Source: Firmicutes bacterium CAG:345
Lineage (GTDB): Bacteria > Bacillota_I > Bacilli_A > RFN20 > CAG-288
Assembly: GCA_000433315.1 (NCBI GenBank)
Contig: FR893370.1
Location: forward strand, 7,979-61,698
Reading direction: 5' to 3'
DNA length: 53,720 bases
Shown one piece after another: positions 46,642-53,654 of this stretch (position 1 is the stretch's first letter; each line of letters starts with the position of its first letter). The translations under genes and the position numbers were made by a program. The notes beneath the pieces are model-generated. The model did not search any database, was not told where the DNA came from, and worked only from the letters and a program-made list of their open reading frames with translations.

Positions 46642-46668
46642 TAAGATATGTATCTTATATAATTATGT
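46642..46668 (-). promoter_or_regulatory. Sigma-K-type promoter of the CotD-like gene
   Basis: Reading the minus strand: AC (46668-46667), 16 bases, then CATATCTTA (46650-46642), which fits the B. subtilis SigK pattern AC-N16/17-CATAnnnTA. The -10 lies in a 14-base near-palindrome AAGATA-TG-TATCTT (46643-46656). The start point would be about 15-20 bases before the ATG. No SigK gene is in the window. Confidence 0.5.
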
Positions 46669-46735
46669 TTAGTTTGAAGCCCAATTTATTATATAGAAAA
46701 TGAAATTTGCCATTCTTCTAAGCATAAGTTTTAAT

Positions 46736-47560
46736 ATGAAGAAAAATTATATAATCTTTTATCTTTGTCTATTTTTTATATTTATAATTTATATTTATCC
46801 AATTCAATACAAATCAAATATAATCAATCTAGTCAATTTGTTTTTTTATTTTTTCTTACCAGCTCTTTTACCAACTTCTTTTTTCTTAAATATACTTTTA
46901 AAAACAAATATAATTCAAAATATAAAAAATAAAAAAGTCAGTTCTTTTCTTATTACTTTTCTTCTAGCTTTTGGTGGAACACCTTTATTTTTAGTTCTTT
47001 CTAAATACATAGATAAAACCAAATTTAAAGGGCAAGAATATCGTTTTGTTGGGCCAAGTTTTTCTTTTATGATTTATCTTTTCCAAATAAATCACAATCA
47101 ATTTTCCTTTCTTTTCAGCTTTCTTTTAATAATGCCTACAATTATTTTAAATTTTATCAAACCTATTACTTTTGAATTTTATAAATTGCCAGAAAATCAA
47201 TTTAAATTAAAAGATTTCGTTTCTAGCATCGATGAAGTCATCAAATCAATATATAAACTTTTAATGATTATAGCTTTAATATTTTTATTTAAACCACTAT
47301 TTGAAAATATTTTTCCACCAAATATCTATAATTTTATCTGTGGAATATTTGAATATACTTCAGCTTCTATTCAACTTGTAAAAAGCGATGAAATTTTACC
47401 TCTAATTTTCATTTTAGAGTTCAATGGTATCAGTTCAATGCTAGCAATAAAAAATGAATGTCCTAAATTAAATATAAGAACATTCATTATAAAAAGAGCA
47501 TTTTTATCTGGAATAATTATGCTATTATTTTCTTTTTTGCTTAAATCCCTCAATTACTGA
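46736..47560 (+). CDS. YlbJ-like sporulation membrane protein
   Basis: About 274 residues (an ATG 12 codons earlier is possible; neither has a clear ribosome site, and MKKNYIIF looks like a natural membrane start). About seven hydrophobic helices; the segment FFLPALLPTSFFLNILLK resembles the N-terminal part of YlbJ, a nucleoside-recognition (Gate) family membrane protein needed for B. subtilis sporulation. The gene lies next to coaD and rsmD, as ylbJ does in B. subtilis, but points toward coaD and overlaps its 3' end by 36 bases. Shorter than the usual 400 residues. Stops with TGA. Confidence 0.6.
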   Translation: MKKNYIIFYLCLFFIFIIYIYPIQYKSNIINLVNLFFYFFLPALLPTSFFLNILLKTNIIQNIKNKKVSSFLITFLLAFGGTPLFLVLSKYIDKTKFKGQEYRFVGPSFSFMIYLFQINHNQFSFLFSFLLIMPTIILNFIKPITFEFYKLPENQFKLKDFVSSIDEVIKSIYKLLMIIALIFLFKPLFENIFPPNIYNFICGIFEYTSASIQLVKSDEILPLIFILEFNGISSMLAIKNECPKLNIRTFIIKRAFLSGIIMLLFSFLLKSLNY

Positions 47561-48001
47561 AGCCGGAACTAAAGGAGTAATATTAGTGTTTTGAAAATAT
47601 AATTCTTTTATCCTCGAAGAAGAAATAAAAGCATGATCACGACGGCTGATAAGAAAAACCATTTCTATCTCTGGATCAATATATTCATTGACTGAAGCCA
47701 CTTGATATTCATATTCAAAATCTGGAACAGCCCTAAGCCCACGAATAAGAATTTTGCTATTGAATTCTTTAGCCTTATCAACAACTAAACCATCAGTTAT
47801 AGTCACAACAACATTTGGAGTATCTTTTAAAGCTTCTTCGATCATCTTTTTTCTTTCTTCAGCTGTGAAAAAACTTTTTTTATCAGCATTATTAGCAACG
47901 ATAACAACAATCTTATCAAATAATTTTAAAGAACGCTTTATTATATCTAAATGTCCATTAGTAATCGGATCAAAACTTCCAGGATAACAGGCTACTCTCA
48001 T
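47525..48001 (-). CDS. coaD: Phosphopantetheine adenylyltransferase
   Basis: 158 residues. Makes dephospho-CoA from 4'-phosphopantetheine and ATP. Motifs: GSFDPITNGHLD (T/HxGH nucleotide site), LIRGLRAVPDFEYEYQ, and ISSSRIKE (the ISSTxIR motif). Starts inside the end of rsmD (ATGA overlap) and overlaps ylbJ tail to tail. Confidence 0.96.
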   Translation of the reverse strand: MRVACYPGSFDPITNGHLDIIKRSLKLFDKIVVIVANNADKKSFFTAEERKKMIEEALKDTPNVVVTITDGLVVDKAKEFNSKILIRGLRAVPDFEYEYQVASVNEYIDPEIEMVFLISRRDHAFISSSRIKELYFQNTNITPLVPASVIEGFKQKRK

Positions 48002-48540
48002 TTTATTCTCCTATAAACTGTGACATATTTATCACTATATTTATATACTTTACTTTGAAAGTTTTCATTTTCTATCGGTTCTTCCAAAGTTTCTATAACC
48101 ACACGTGAATTTTCTTTTAACAAATTCAAATCCAAAAGAGTCGAAAGTAATTTTGTAGCCACGCTTTTCATTTTATATGGAGGATCTGCAAAAACCAAAT
48201 CAAATATTTTTCCATTTAAATTTTTTAACGCCTTCATATAATCATCCAAGACAATATCGTAATCTTCTGAAGGAATTTTAATTTCATCAATAGTCTTTTT
48301 TATAGCATTTGTCGATAATTTTAACGCATCGACAAAAACAACATGTTTAGCTCCGCGAGATAAAGACTCAAGTCCATAAGCACCGCTACCAGCAAATAAA
48401 TCCAATACTTCATATCCATCGATAGGACCGATAGCCGAAAATATAGATTCTTTTATTCTATCCATCGTTGGTCTAACGTCTTTAGAATCTGGTTGATTAA
48501 TATGACGATGACGATATTTTCCAGCAATTATTCTTATCAT
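47998..48540 (-). CDS. rsmD: 16S rRNA (guanine(966)-N2)-methyltransferase
   Basis: 180 residues from the ATG 5 bases after AGAGG; a GTG two codons upstream lies on the ribosome site and is rejected. Motifs: IIAGKYR at the N-terminus, RPTMDRIKESIF, SAM-binding DLFAGSGAYGLE, and catalytic DPPY. It pairs with coaD as in most Bacillota. Confidence 0.94.
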   Translation of the reverse strand: MIRIIAGKYRHRHINQPDSKDVRPTMDRIKESIFSAIGPIDGYEVLDLFAGSGAYGLESLSRGAKHVVFVDALKLSTNAIKKTIDEIKIPSEDYDIVLDDYMKALKNLNGKIFDLVFADPPYKMKSVATKLLSTLLDLNLLKENSRVVIETLEEPIENENFQSKVYKYSDKYVTVYRRIK

Positions 48541-48582
48541 AAACACCTCTAGTGTTATTTTAAAACATTTCTATCAACTTTG

Positions 48583-49242
48583 TCATCGATTTAATATAAA
48601 TTGTGAGAAATCTTCTATTTGATCATCAGAAGAAGCAATGATTTCTTCTTTTTGTTTTTCCCATTTTTTATCCATAACAGCTACTACATTGAATCCTAAA
48701 GATTTAGCACATTTCATAGAAGCGAGAGAATCCTCAAAGAAGAGAATCTGATCAGGTTCTATTTTATATTCATTCAAGATTTCTTTAAAAAAATTTGCAT
48801 TACTTTTATTTATCTTTAAATTTTGACTGGTATAAAAATGTTCAAAATAAGAAACAATGCCATATCTTTCTAAACAAGGCTTAAACATTTCTTCATTGCA
48901 AGATGTTGCTATTGCTAAATGAACATTTTTATTTTTCAAATAATCCAAAAACTCTTTTACACCTTTTTTTAAATTTACATTTTCAGCATATTCTTTAATT
49001 GCAAGATCAGACCATTCTTTCATTATCTGCTCTTCATTAATATCTAGTTTATATGTATTTTTTGTATAAGTTGCTGTTTCTTCGAGCGTCAAAGGAGCAA
49101 TAGCAATATGATAATCTTCGCCCATTATCAAATTATGATTTTTAAAAAATAATAAATCGATATCATTCCAGATTTTCAAAGAATCTAGAATTGTTCCATC
49201 TAGATCAAAGAGAAATAATTTTATATTTTCAATTTTTTTCAT
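48583..49242 (-). CDS. HAD-superfamily hydrolase, beta-phosphoglucomutase-like
   Basis: 219 residues from the ATG; a longer frame would need TTG and lacks support. HAD motifs: DLDGTILDS (nucleophile and acid Asp), ATSC (Ser/Thr motif), the Lys in KINKSN, and FFEDSLASMKCAKSLG. The four-helix cap between motifs 1 and 2 places it with phosphoglycolate- and sugar-phosphatases. Exact substrate not readable. Transcribed away from typA. Confidence 0.85.
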   Translation of the reverse strand: MKKIENIKLFLFDLDGTILDSLKIWNDIDLLFFKNHNLIMGEDYHIAIAPLTLEETATYTKNTYKLDINEEQIMKEWSDLAIKEYAENVNLKKGVKEFLDYLKNKNVHLAIATSCNEEMFKPCLERYGIVSYFEHFYTSQNLKINKSNANFFKEILNEYKIEPDQILFFEDSLASMKCAKSLGFNVVAVMDKKWEKQKEEIIASSDDQIEDFSQFILNR

Positions 49243-49273
49243 GGCTTTATTATAAATTATTTTCAATGTATTT

Positions 49274-49292
49274 CATTTTGAAAACGCTTTAT
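49274..49292. repeat. cre-like 19-bp repeat, copy 1
   Basis: CATTTTGAAAACGCTTTAT, identical to copy 2 lying 104 bases to the right. The core AAAACGCTTT fits the AAARCGYTTT centre of catabolite-response elements; against WTGNAANCGNWNNCW one position differs. It lies upstream of the HAD gene. Confidence 0.6.
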
Positions 49293-49377
49293 TTATAAAA
49301 TTAATACATTTATTTTACATTGCCATGAATTGTATTTAATAAATTAATAAATAAATTGCAAAAATAAAAAATATATG

Positions 49378-49396
49378 CATTTTGAAAACGCTTTAT
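49378..49396. repeat. cre-like 19-bp repeat, copy 2
   Basis: Identical to copy 1 over 19 bases. It lies 64 bases before the typA start, close to where its promoter should be, so a LacI/CcpA-type protein bound here could repress typA; regulation is inference. Confidence 0.6.
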
Positions 49397-49459
49397 AAAC
49401 ACAATAATTATGTTATATGTTAAAATTATAGAGTTAAAACTAAATTTATGAGGTAACTT

Positions 49460-51286
49460 ATGAAAAACATACGCAATATTGCAATTATAGCCCATGTTGA
49501 CCATGGTAAAACAACTTTGGTCGACCAATTGCTTAAATATTCTGGAACTTTCCGTGACAATGAAAATGTTGCAACAAGAGTAATGGATTCCAATGATATC
49601 GAACGTGAAAGAGGAATTACTATCTTAGCTAAAACAACTGCTATTAACTATAAGGACTATAGAATCAATATTCTCGATACTCCAGGACATGCTGATTTTG
49701 CCGGTGAAGTTGAAAGAATTATGAACATGGTCGATGGTGTTGTTCTCGTCGTCGATGCTTTTGAAGGAACAATGCCACAAACTCGTTTCGTTTTAAAAAG
49801 AGCGTTAGAATATCATTTAAAACCTGTTGTTGTCATCAATAAAGTTGATCGTCCAAATGCTGATATTCAAAAAACATTAGATGAAGTATTAGAATTATTC
49901 ATTGAACTCGGTGCTGATGATTCACTTCTCGATTATAAAACAGTCTTCGTCTCTGCTTTGAAAGGAACTTCAAGCTACGACATGGATTTATCCACACAAA
50001 AAGAAGGAATGGATCCATTATTTGAAACTATCATCAATGAAATTCCTGCCCCAAAAACCGATAGTGATGCTCCTCTTCAATTCCAACCATCACTTCTTGA
50101 CTACAATGATTATGTCGGAAGAATCGGTGTTGGCAGAGTAGATCGCGGTACAATTCATGTCAACGATAATGTTACTTGTATCAGAATCGATGGAAGCACA
50201 AAAAATTTCCGCATACAAAAACTCTATGGTTATTTAGGTTTAAATCGTATAGAAATTGAACAAGCAGAAGCCGGAGATATCTGTGCTATTGCTGGACTTG
50301 CTGATATCAATGTTGGTGAAACTATTTGCGATCCAGCTCACCTTGATCCACTTCCACTTTTAAGAATCGATGAACCTACATTACAGATGACATTCTCTAC
50401 AAACAATTCTCCATTCTCAGGAAGAGAAGGAAAATTATTAACTGCCAATAAAATTTACGAAAGACTCCTAAAAGAAACAAGAAAAGATGTTTCGTTAAAA
50501 TTCACTCAACCTTCTCCAGAAACATTCATCGTTACTGGACGTGGTGAACTTCATCTTTCAGTTTTAATTGAATCCATGAGAAGAGAAGGTTTCGAACTTC
50601 AAGTTTCACGTCCTGAAGTTATTCTCAAGAAAATCGATGGAGTAGTCAATGAACCTTTTGAAGATTTACAAATTGATGTCCCAGATCAATATGTTGGAAA
50701 TGTCATGGATTTAGTCGGAAAAAGAGGTGCTGAACTTTTAAATATGAATAGCGAAAACGGATTGACCAGACTCAATTACATCATTCCTTCTCGCGGTTTA
50801 ATTTCCTTCAACAGCACATTCATGATTCTCACTTCTGGATATGGAATTATCAATCACTCATTTAGAGAATATCGTCCTATTGTTAAAATGAATATTGGAC
50901 AAAGAAGTGTTGGTGTTTTAGTCGCTACAGATAGCGGTAATGCAACAGCTTATGCTATTAAATCAACTGAAGAAAGAGGAACTATGTTCATCGCTCCAGG
51001 AACCGAAGTCTACGAAGGCATGATTGTCGGTGAAAATAAATATGAAAACGATTTAGCTGTCAATGTTGTAAAAGCTAAAAACTTAACCAACCAACGTTCA
51101 TCAAATAAAGACCAAACAGTTGTTTTAAAAACTCCAAGAAAACTCACCCTTGAAGAATGCTTAGACTATATCAACGCTGATGAATTAGTTGAAATAACTC
51201 CGAAAAGCATTCGTATGAGAAAGAAAATTCTTGAAACAACTTTACGTAAAAAATACGAAGCCCATCATCAAGACGATATAGCTTAA
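49460..51286 (+). CDS. typA: Ribosome-associated GTPase TypA/BipA
   Basis: 608 residues, the usual length. GTPase motifs AHVDHGKTTL (G1), ERERGITI (switch I), DTPGHADF (G3), NKVDRP (G4). The TypA-type C-terminal domain includes PSRGLISFNSTFMILTSG and RSSNKDQTV. It acts on ribosome assembly and stress or cold growth. It ends near an 8-bp inverted repeat before mreB. Confidence 0.97.
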   Translation: MKNIRNIAIIAHVDHGKTTLVDQLLKYSGTFRDNENVATRVMDSNDIERERGITILAKTTAINYKDYRINILDTPGHADFAGEVERIMNMVDGVVLVVDAFEGTMPQTRFVLKRALEYHLKPVVVINKVDRPNADIQKTLDEVLELFIELGADDSLLDYKTVFVSALKGTSSYDMDLSTQKEGMDPLFETIINEIPAPKTDSDAPLQFQPSLLDYNDYVGRIGVGRVDRGTIHVNDNVTCIRIDGSTKNFRIQKLYGYLGLNRIEIEQAEAGDICAIAGLADINVGETICDPAHLDPLPLLRIDEPTLQMTFSTNNSPFSGREGKLLTANKIYERLLKETRKDVSLKFTQPSPETFIVTGRGELHLSVLIESMRREGFELQVSRPEVILKKIDGVVNEPFEDLQIDVPDQYVGNVMDLVGKRGAELLNMNSENGLTRLNYIIPSRGLISFNSTFMILTSGYGIINHSFREYRPIVKMNIGQRSVGVLVATDSGNATAYAIKSTEERGTMFIAPGTEVYEGMIVGENKYENDLAVNVVKAKNLTNQRSSNKDQTVVLKTPRKLTLEECLDYINADELVEITPKSIRMRKKILETTLRKKYEAHHQDDIA

Positions 51287-51290
51287 TTGA

Positions 51291-51318
51291 TTACATTTAA
51301 AAAATAATGTAATATAAT
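51291..51318 (+). promoter_or_regulatory. Promoter of mreB
   Basis: TTACAT (-35) and TATAAT (-10, 51313-51318) with a 16-base spacer. The inverted repeat ATTACATT (51290-51297) / AATGTAAT (51306-51313) overlaps both boxes and could be an operator or a weak typA terminator. Confidence 0.6.
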
Positions 51319-51339
51319 TAATATAGATGGGAGGTCCAT

Positions 51340-52344
51340 ATGGCAAAACATAAAATTTGCATTGATTTAGGCACTGCCAATACTTTAATTTGGACAGATG
51401 CTGGAAAAACTATTGCTTTTAATGAACCTACCATTATCGCTATTGATAAACAAAAAAAAGAAGTAGTCGAAATCGGTTATTTAGCCCATAAAATGATTGG
51501 AAGAACTCCTTATGGAGTAGATGTAATCTTTCCAATTCAAAATGGAGTAATAGCCGATTTAGATGCTTGTTTAAAATACATCGAACGCGCATTCAATATA
51601 TTGCGATTAGAAAAATTGCTCCATAATTCATATTTATATTTTGCAACTCCGAGCAATATAACACCTGTTGAACAAGAAGCTTTAATTCAACTAGGAATAA
51701 GATTAGGGGCAAAAAAAGTCAATATTGATTCCGCTTTAAAAATGTCAGCACTTGGAACTGGCACTGATATTTATTCACCTCATGGTACTTTGGTTCTCGA
51801 TATCGGAGCAGGAGTAACCAATGTTGGAATAATAGCACTAGGCGATATTGTCTATACTAAAGCTTTTTATCTAGCTGGCAATTCTTTTACCAAAGCTATT
51901 ATCAAACACTTAAGAAAAAATCATCATCTTGTCATCGGAGAAAAAACTGCCGAATATATTAAGATGAAAATTGGCTCTGTTAATCTAGAAAATAGCAATC
52001 AGTTATTAGAAGTTAATGGACGAGATCAAATAACTGGACTTCCACATTCTATAATATTATCTGAAAATGAAATTGCAAATTGTTTATTACCATTTGCTCA
52101 AGAAATATTAGATCTAGTAATTGAAGCTCTAGAAAAATCTCCAGCTGAAATTACAGCCGATGTCGCAAATAACGGATTAGTTTTATGCGGTGGTGGTGGA
52201 TTACTAAATGGCTTAAGAGAATATCTTTCAAGCAAATTAGGAATTATGGTTCATCTTGCATCATTCCCACAAGAAACTGTAATCAAAGGTCTTATCGAAT
52301 ATTCAAGCAATTCATTTGTAAATAAATACGAAAAAGAAGAATAA
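51340..52344 (+). CDS. mreB: Rod-shape actin homologue MreB/Mbl
   Basis: 334 residues. Actin-like ATPase that guides lateral wall synthesis. Phosphate 1 IDLGTANTLIW, connect 1 ATPSNITPVEQEA, phosphate 2 LDIGAGVTNVGII, adenosine motif LCGGGGLLNGL. MreB-type IGEKTAEYIKMKIGSV is present. The segment FPIQNGVIADLDA departs from the usual PLKDGVIADF. GGGAGG ribosome site. It implies a walled cell, unlike Mollicutes proper. No mreC or mreD next to it. Confidence 0.93.
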   Translation: MAKHKICIDLGTANTLIWTDAGKTIAFNEPTIIAIDKQKKEVVEIGYLAHKMIGRTPYGVDVIFPIQNGVIADLDACLKYIERAFNILRLEKLLHNSYLYFATPSNITPVEQEALIQLGIRLGAKKVNIDSALKMSALGTGTDIYSPHGTLVLDIGAGVTNVGIIALGDIVYTKAFYLAGNSFTKAIIKHLRKNHHLVIGEKTAEYIKMKIGSVNLENSNQLLEVNGRDQITGLPHSIILSENEIANCLLPFAQEILDLVIEALEKSPAEITADVANNGLVLCGGGGLLNGLREYLSSKLGIMVHLASFPQETVIKGLIEYSSNSFVNKYEKEE

Positions 52345-52400
52345 AATAGTGCAATTTTAAAAAAACTTTGATATAATATAAAAATGTTGGAGGTAGTGTT

Positions 52401-52823
52401 ATGCTTATTGATGAAATTAAAAAAGCCAATATGCAAGCTTTGAAAGATAAAGATAAAGCAACCCGTGCTGCCTTATCAACAGTTATCAACAAATATATGC
52501 TTTTAAATGTTGAGAATAAAGCCAAAGGTAAAGAAACAACCGATGCTGATGTTATCAGCATTCTTCAAAAATCTGTTAAAGAATTAGAAGAAGAAAAGAA
52601 TATGTTTGTTAAAGCTGCTCGTCAAGATAAAATTGATGAGATGAACATTCAGATAAACGCTGTTAAAAAGTATTTACCTGAAATGATGAGCGAAGATGAG
52701 ATCAGAAAAATCATCTCCGGACTTGAAGATAAATCTGTCAAGTCAGTTATGGCTTATTTTAAGGAAAATTATGCCGGTAAGGTAGAAATGGCTAAAGTAA
52801 GTCAAGTTCTCAGATCCTTATAA
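52401..52823 (+). CDS. yqeY: GatB/YqeY domain protein
   Basis: 140 residues, the whole-protein YqeY type. Family patterns: IKKANMQALKDKDKATRAALSTV, EEEKNMFVKAARQDKIDEMNIQI, KKYLPEMMSEDEIRKII and GKVEMAKVSQVLRSL. Resembles the C-terminal tRNA-binding domain of GatB; exact role unknown. TATAAT at 52372-52377 and GGAGG before the start. The gene ends 14 bases before tRNA-Trp, and a 7-bp hairpin GATCCTT/AAGGATC lies at the junction without a T-run. Confidence 0.92.
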   Translation: MLIDEIKKANMQALKDKDKATRAALSTVINKYMLLNVENKAKGKETTDADVISILQKSVKELEEEKNMFVKAARQDKIDEMNIQINAVKKYLPEMMSEDEIRKIISGLEDKSVKSVMAYFKENYAGKVEMAKVSQVLRSL

Positions 52824-52837
52824 AAGGATCCATTTAT

Positions 52838-52911
52838 GGGAAAATAGTTAAATGGTATAACCATGGTCTCCAAAACCATTATTGAGAGTTCGATTCTTTC
52901 TTTTCCCGCCA
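52838..52911 (+). tRNA. tRNA-Trp (anticodon CCA)
   Basis: 74 bases with encoded CCA. Acceptor GGGAAAA/TTTTCCC, anticodon stem ATGGT/ACCAT around CTCCAAA (anticodon CCA), T-loop TTCGATT with a stem having one G-U pair. Reads only UGG, in line with UGA being a stop. It is probably transcribed with yqeY and ends at the next terminator. Confidence 0.95.
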
Positions 52912-52924
52912 TTAAAGAAGCGTT

Positions 52925-52957
52925 AGTTTGATACAGTAAAATGTGTCAAACTTTTTT
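52925..52957 (+). terminator. Terminator of yqeY/tRNA-Trp
   Basis: AGTTTGATAC (52925-52934) pairs with GTGTCAAACT (52943-52952), 10 bp with one T-G pair, followed by six T. Confidence 0.85.
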
Positions 52958-52989
52958 AATTTTTACGGAAGTTTGATTCTTACCATTGG

Positions 52990-53003
52990 TTCGAACATTC
53001 GAA
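52990..53003. repeat. Tandem TTCGAA boxes
   Basis: TTCGAA occurs at 52990-52995 and again at 52998-53003, an 8-base period, each site being a perfect palindrome. It lies in the gene-free stretch before the 20-bp repeats. Function unknown; may be part of the same control region. Confidence 0.5.
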
Positions 53004-53072
53004 CTTTGATACACAAAAAATTTTATTTTTTTAATTTCTATTTGTGGATTTGTGCAGTTTTATGCATCAACG

Positions 53073-53152
53073 ATTGAACGATTATCCTAACAAATGAACG
53101 ATTACAGGAACTATTGAACGTTTACCCTAACTATTGAACGATTATTGTAAAA
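53073..53152 (+). repeat. Four 20-bp direct repeats (iteron-like)
   Basis: TGAACG recurs with exact 20-base spacing (units starting 53073, 53093, 53113, 53133). The consensus unit is about ATTGAACGATTATCCTAACT; unit 2 changes CC to AGG-like bases and unit 4 loses the end. No spacer separates the units. The last unit overlaps the -35 of the XRE promoter, so the array looks like a set of protein-binding sites on one helix face (20 bases is about two turns). Confidence 0.85.
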
Positions 53153-53173
53153 GCGATAAAAAAGTGTTATAAT
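53145..53173 (+). promoter_or_regulatory. Promoter of the XRE regulator operon
   Basis: TTGTAA (-35) and TATAAT (-10, 53168-53173) with the ideal 17-base spacer. The -35 lies in the fourth 20-bp repeat. Confidence 0.8.
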
Positions 53174-53206
53174 TTTAGCACAAATTCAAAGTGGGAGGAC
53201 GTTTTT

Positions 53207-53398
53207 ATGACCTATCCTGAAGCAATAAAGAAATTAAGAAACAAACTAATTCTTTCACAAACAGAATTTGCTGAGCTTTTAGGTGTTTCTTTTGGCACTG
53301 TAAATAGATGGGAATCTGGAAAATATACGCTAACTATAAAGTTGAGAAGAAAATTAGCATCTTATTTTGAAAAGTACAACATAAAAGTGGAGGAATAA
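53207..53398 (+). CDS. XRE/Cro family transcriptional regulator
   Basis: 63 residues, essentially a single helix-turn-helix domain: IKKLRNKLILSQTEFAELLG, then VSFGTVNRWESGKY as turn and recognition helix, and a short C-terminal helix. Good GGGAGG ribosome site. Single-domain XRE proteins usually bind as dimers and often control their own operon; the repeats upstream are the natural candidate sites. It ends 2 bases before a small gene whose ribosome site is within its last codons. Confidence 0.88.
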   Translation: MTYPEAIKKLRNKLILSQTEFAELLGVSFGTVNRWESGKYTLTIKLRRKLASYFEKYNIKVEE

Positions 53399-53400
53399 AC

Positions 53401-53529
53401 ATGAAAAAGAATCAATCAAAAAGACTAACAGAACAGCATAAAGAATCACATGGTGTAATTGGTATTTTTGGAGAAGGTTTAGCTGATGTAGCAAATGCTG
53501 GTGAAGAAGATAAAAATAAAACTGAATAA
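53401..53529 (+). CDS. 42-residue peptide, unknown function
   Basis: Starts MKKNQSKRLTEQHKES, then a short hydrophobic and Gly-rich centre (GVIGIFGEGLADVANAG) and a charged end. The ribosome site GGAGG lies in the last codons of the XRE gene, 7 bases from the ATG, so translation is coupled. A terminator follows 10 bases after the stop. No family recognised; too short for a signal peptide call. Confidence 0.6.
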   Translation: MKKNQSKRLTEQHKESHGVIGIFGEGLADVANAGEEDKNKTE

Positions 53530-53539
53530 TAAAATTTAT

Positions 53540-53572
53540 GCCTGTTGGAGTAATATCTGACAGGCTTTTTTT
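53540..53572 (+). terminator. Terminator of the XRE-peptide operon
   Basis: GCCTGTTGGA (53540-53549) pairs with TCTGACAGGC (53556-53565) with two wobble pairs, then seven T. Confidence 0.85.
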
Positions 53573-53583
53573 CGTTTTTATTA

Positions 53584-53612
53584 TTGACATAGTAAAATTT
53601 ATACAATATACT
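53584..53612 (+). promoter_or_regulatory. Consensus promoter before the last gene
   Basis: TTGACA (-35, perfect) and TATACT (-10, 53607-53612) with a 17-base spacer: the strongest promoter seen in the window. Confidence 0.85.
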
Positions 53613-53615
53613 TTA

Positions 53616-53631
53616 GTTAGTTAATACTAAC
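53616..53631 (+). promoter_or_regulatory. Inverted repeat at the transcription start
   Basis: GTTAGT (53616-53621) and ACTAAC (53626-53631) are perfect inverted arms around four bases, right where the preceding promoter should initiate. Candidate operator or 5' stabilising hairpin. Confidence 0.5.
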
Positions 53632-53654
53632 AACAATGAGCGATTGGAGGTTAT

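Noticed and set aside
52969..53010. tRNA remnant because of TTCGAA-type T-loop words
   Set aside because: No acceptor or anticodon stem can be formed; only an 8-base tandem of TTCGAA is seen.
53073..53152. CRISPR array
   Set aside because: Units are contiguous 20-mers with no unique spacers, and no cas gene is present.
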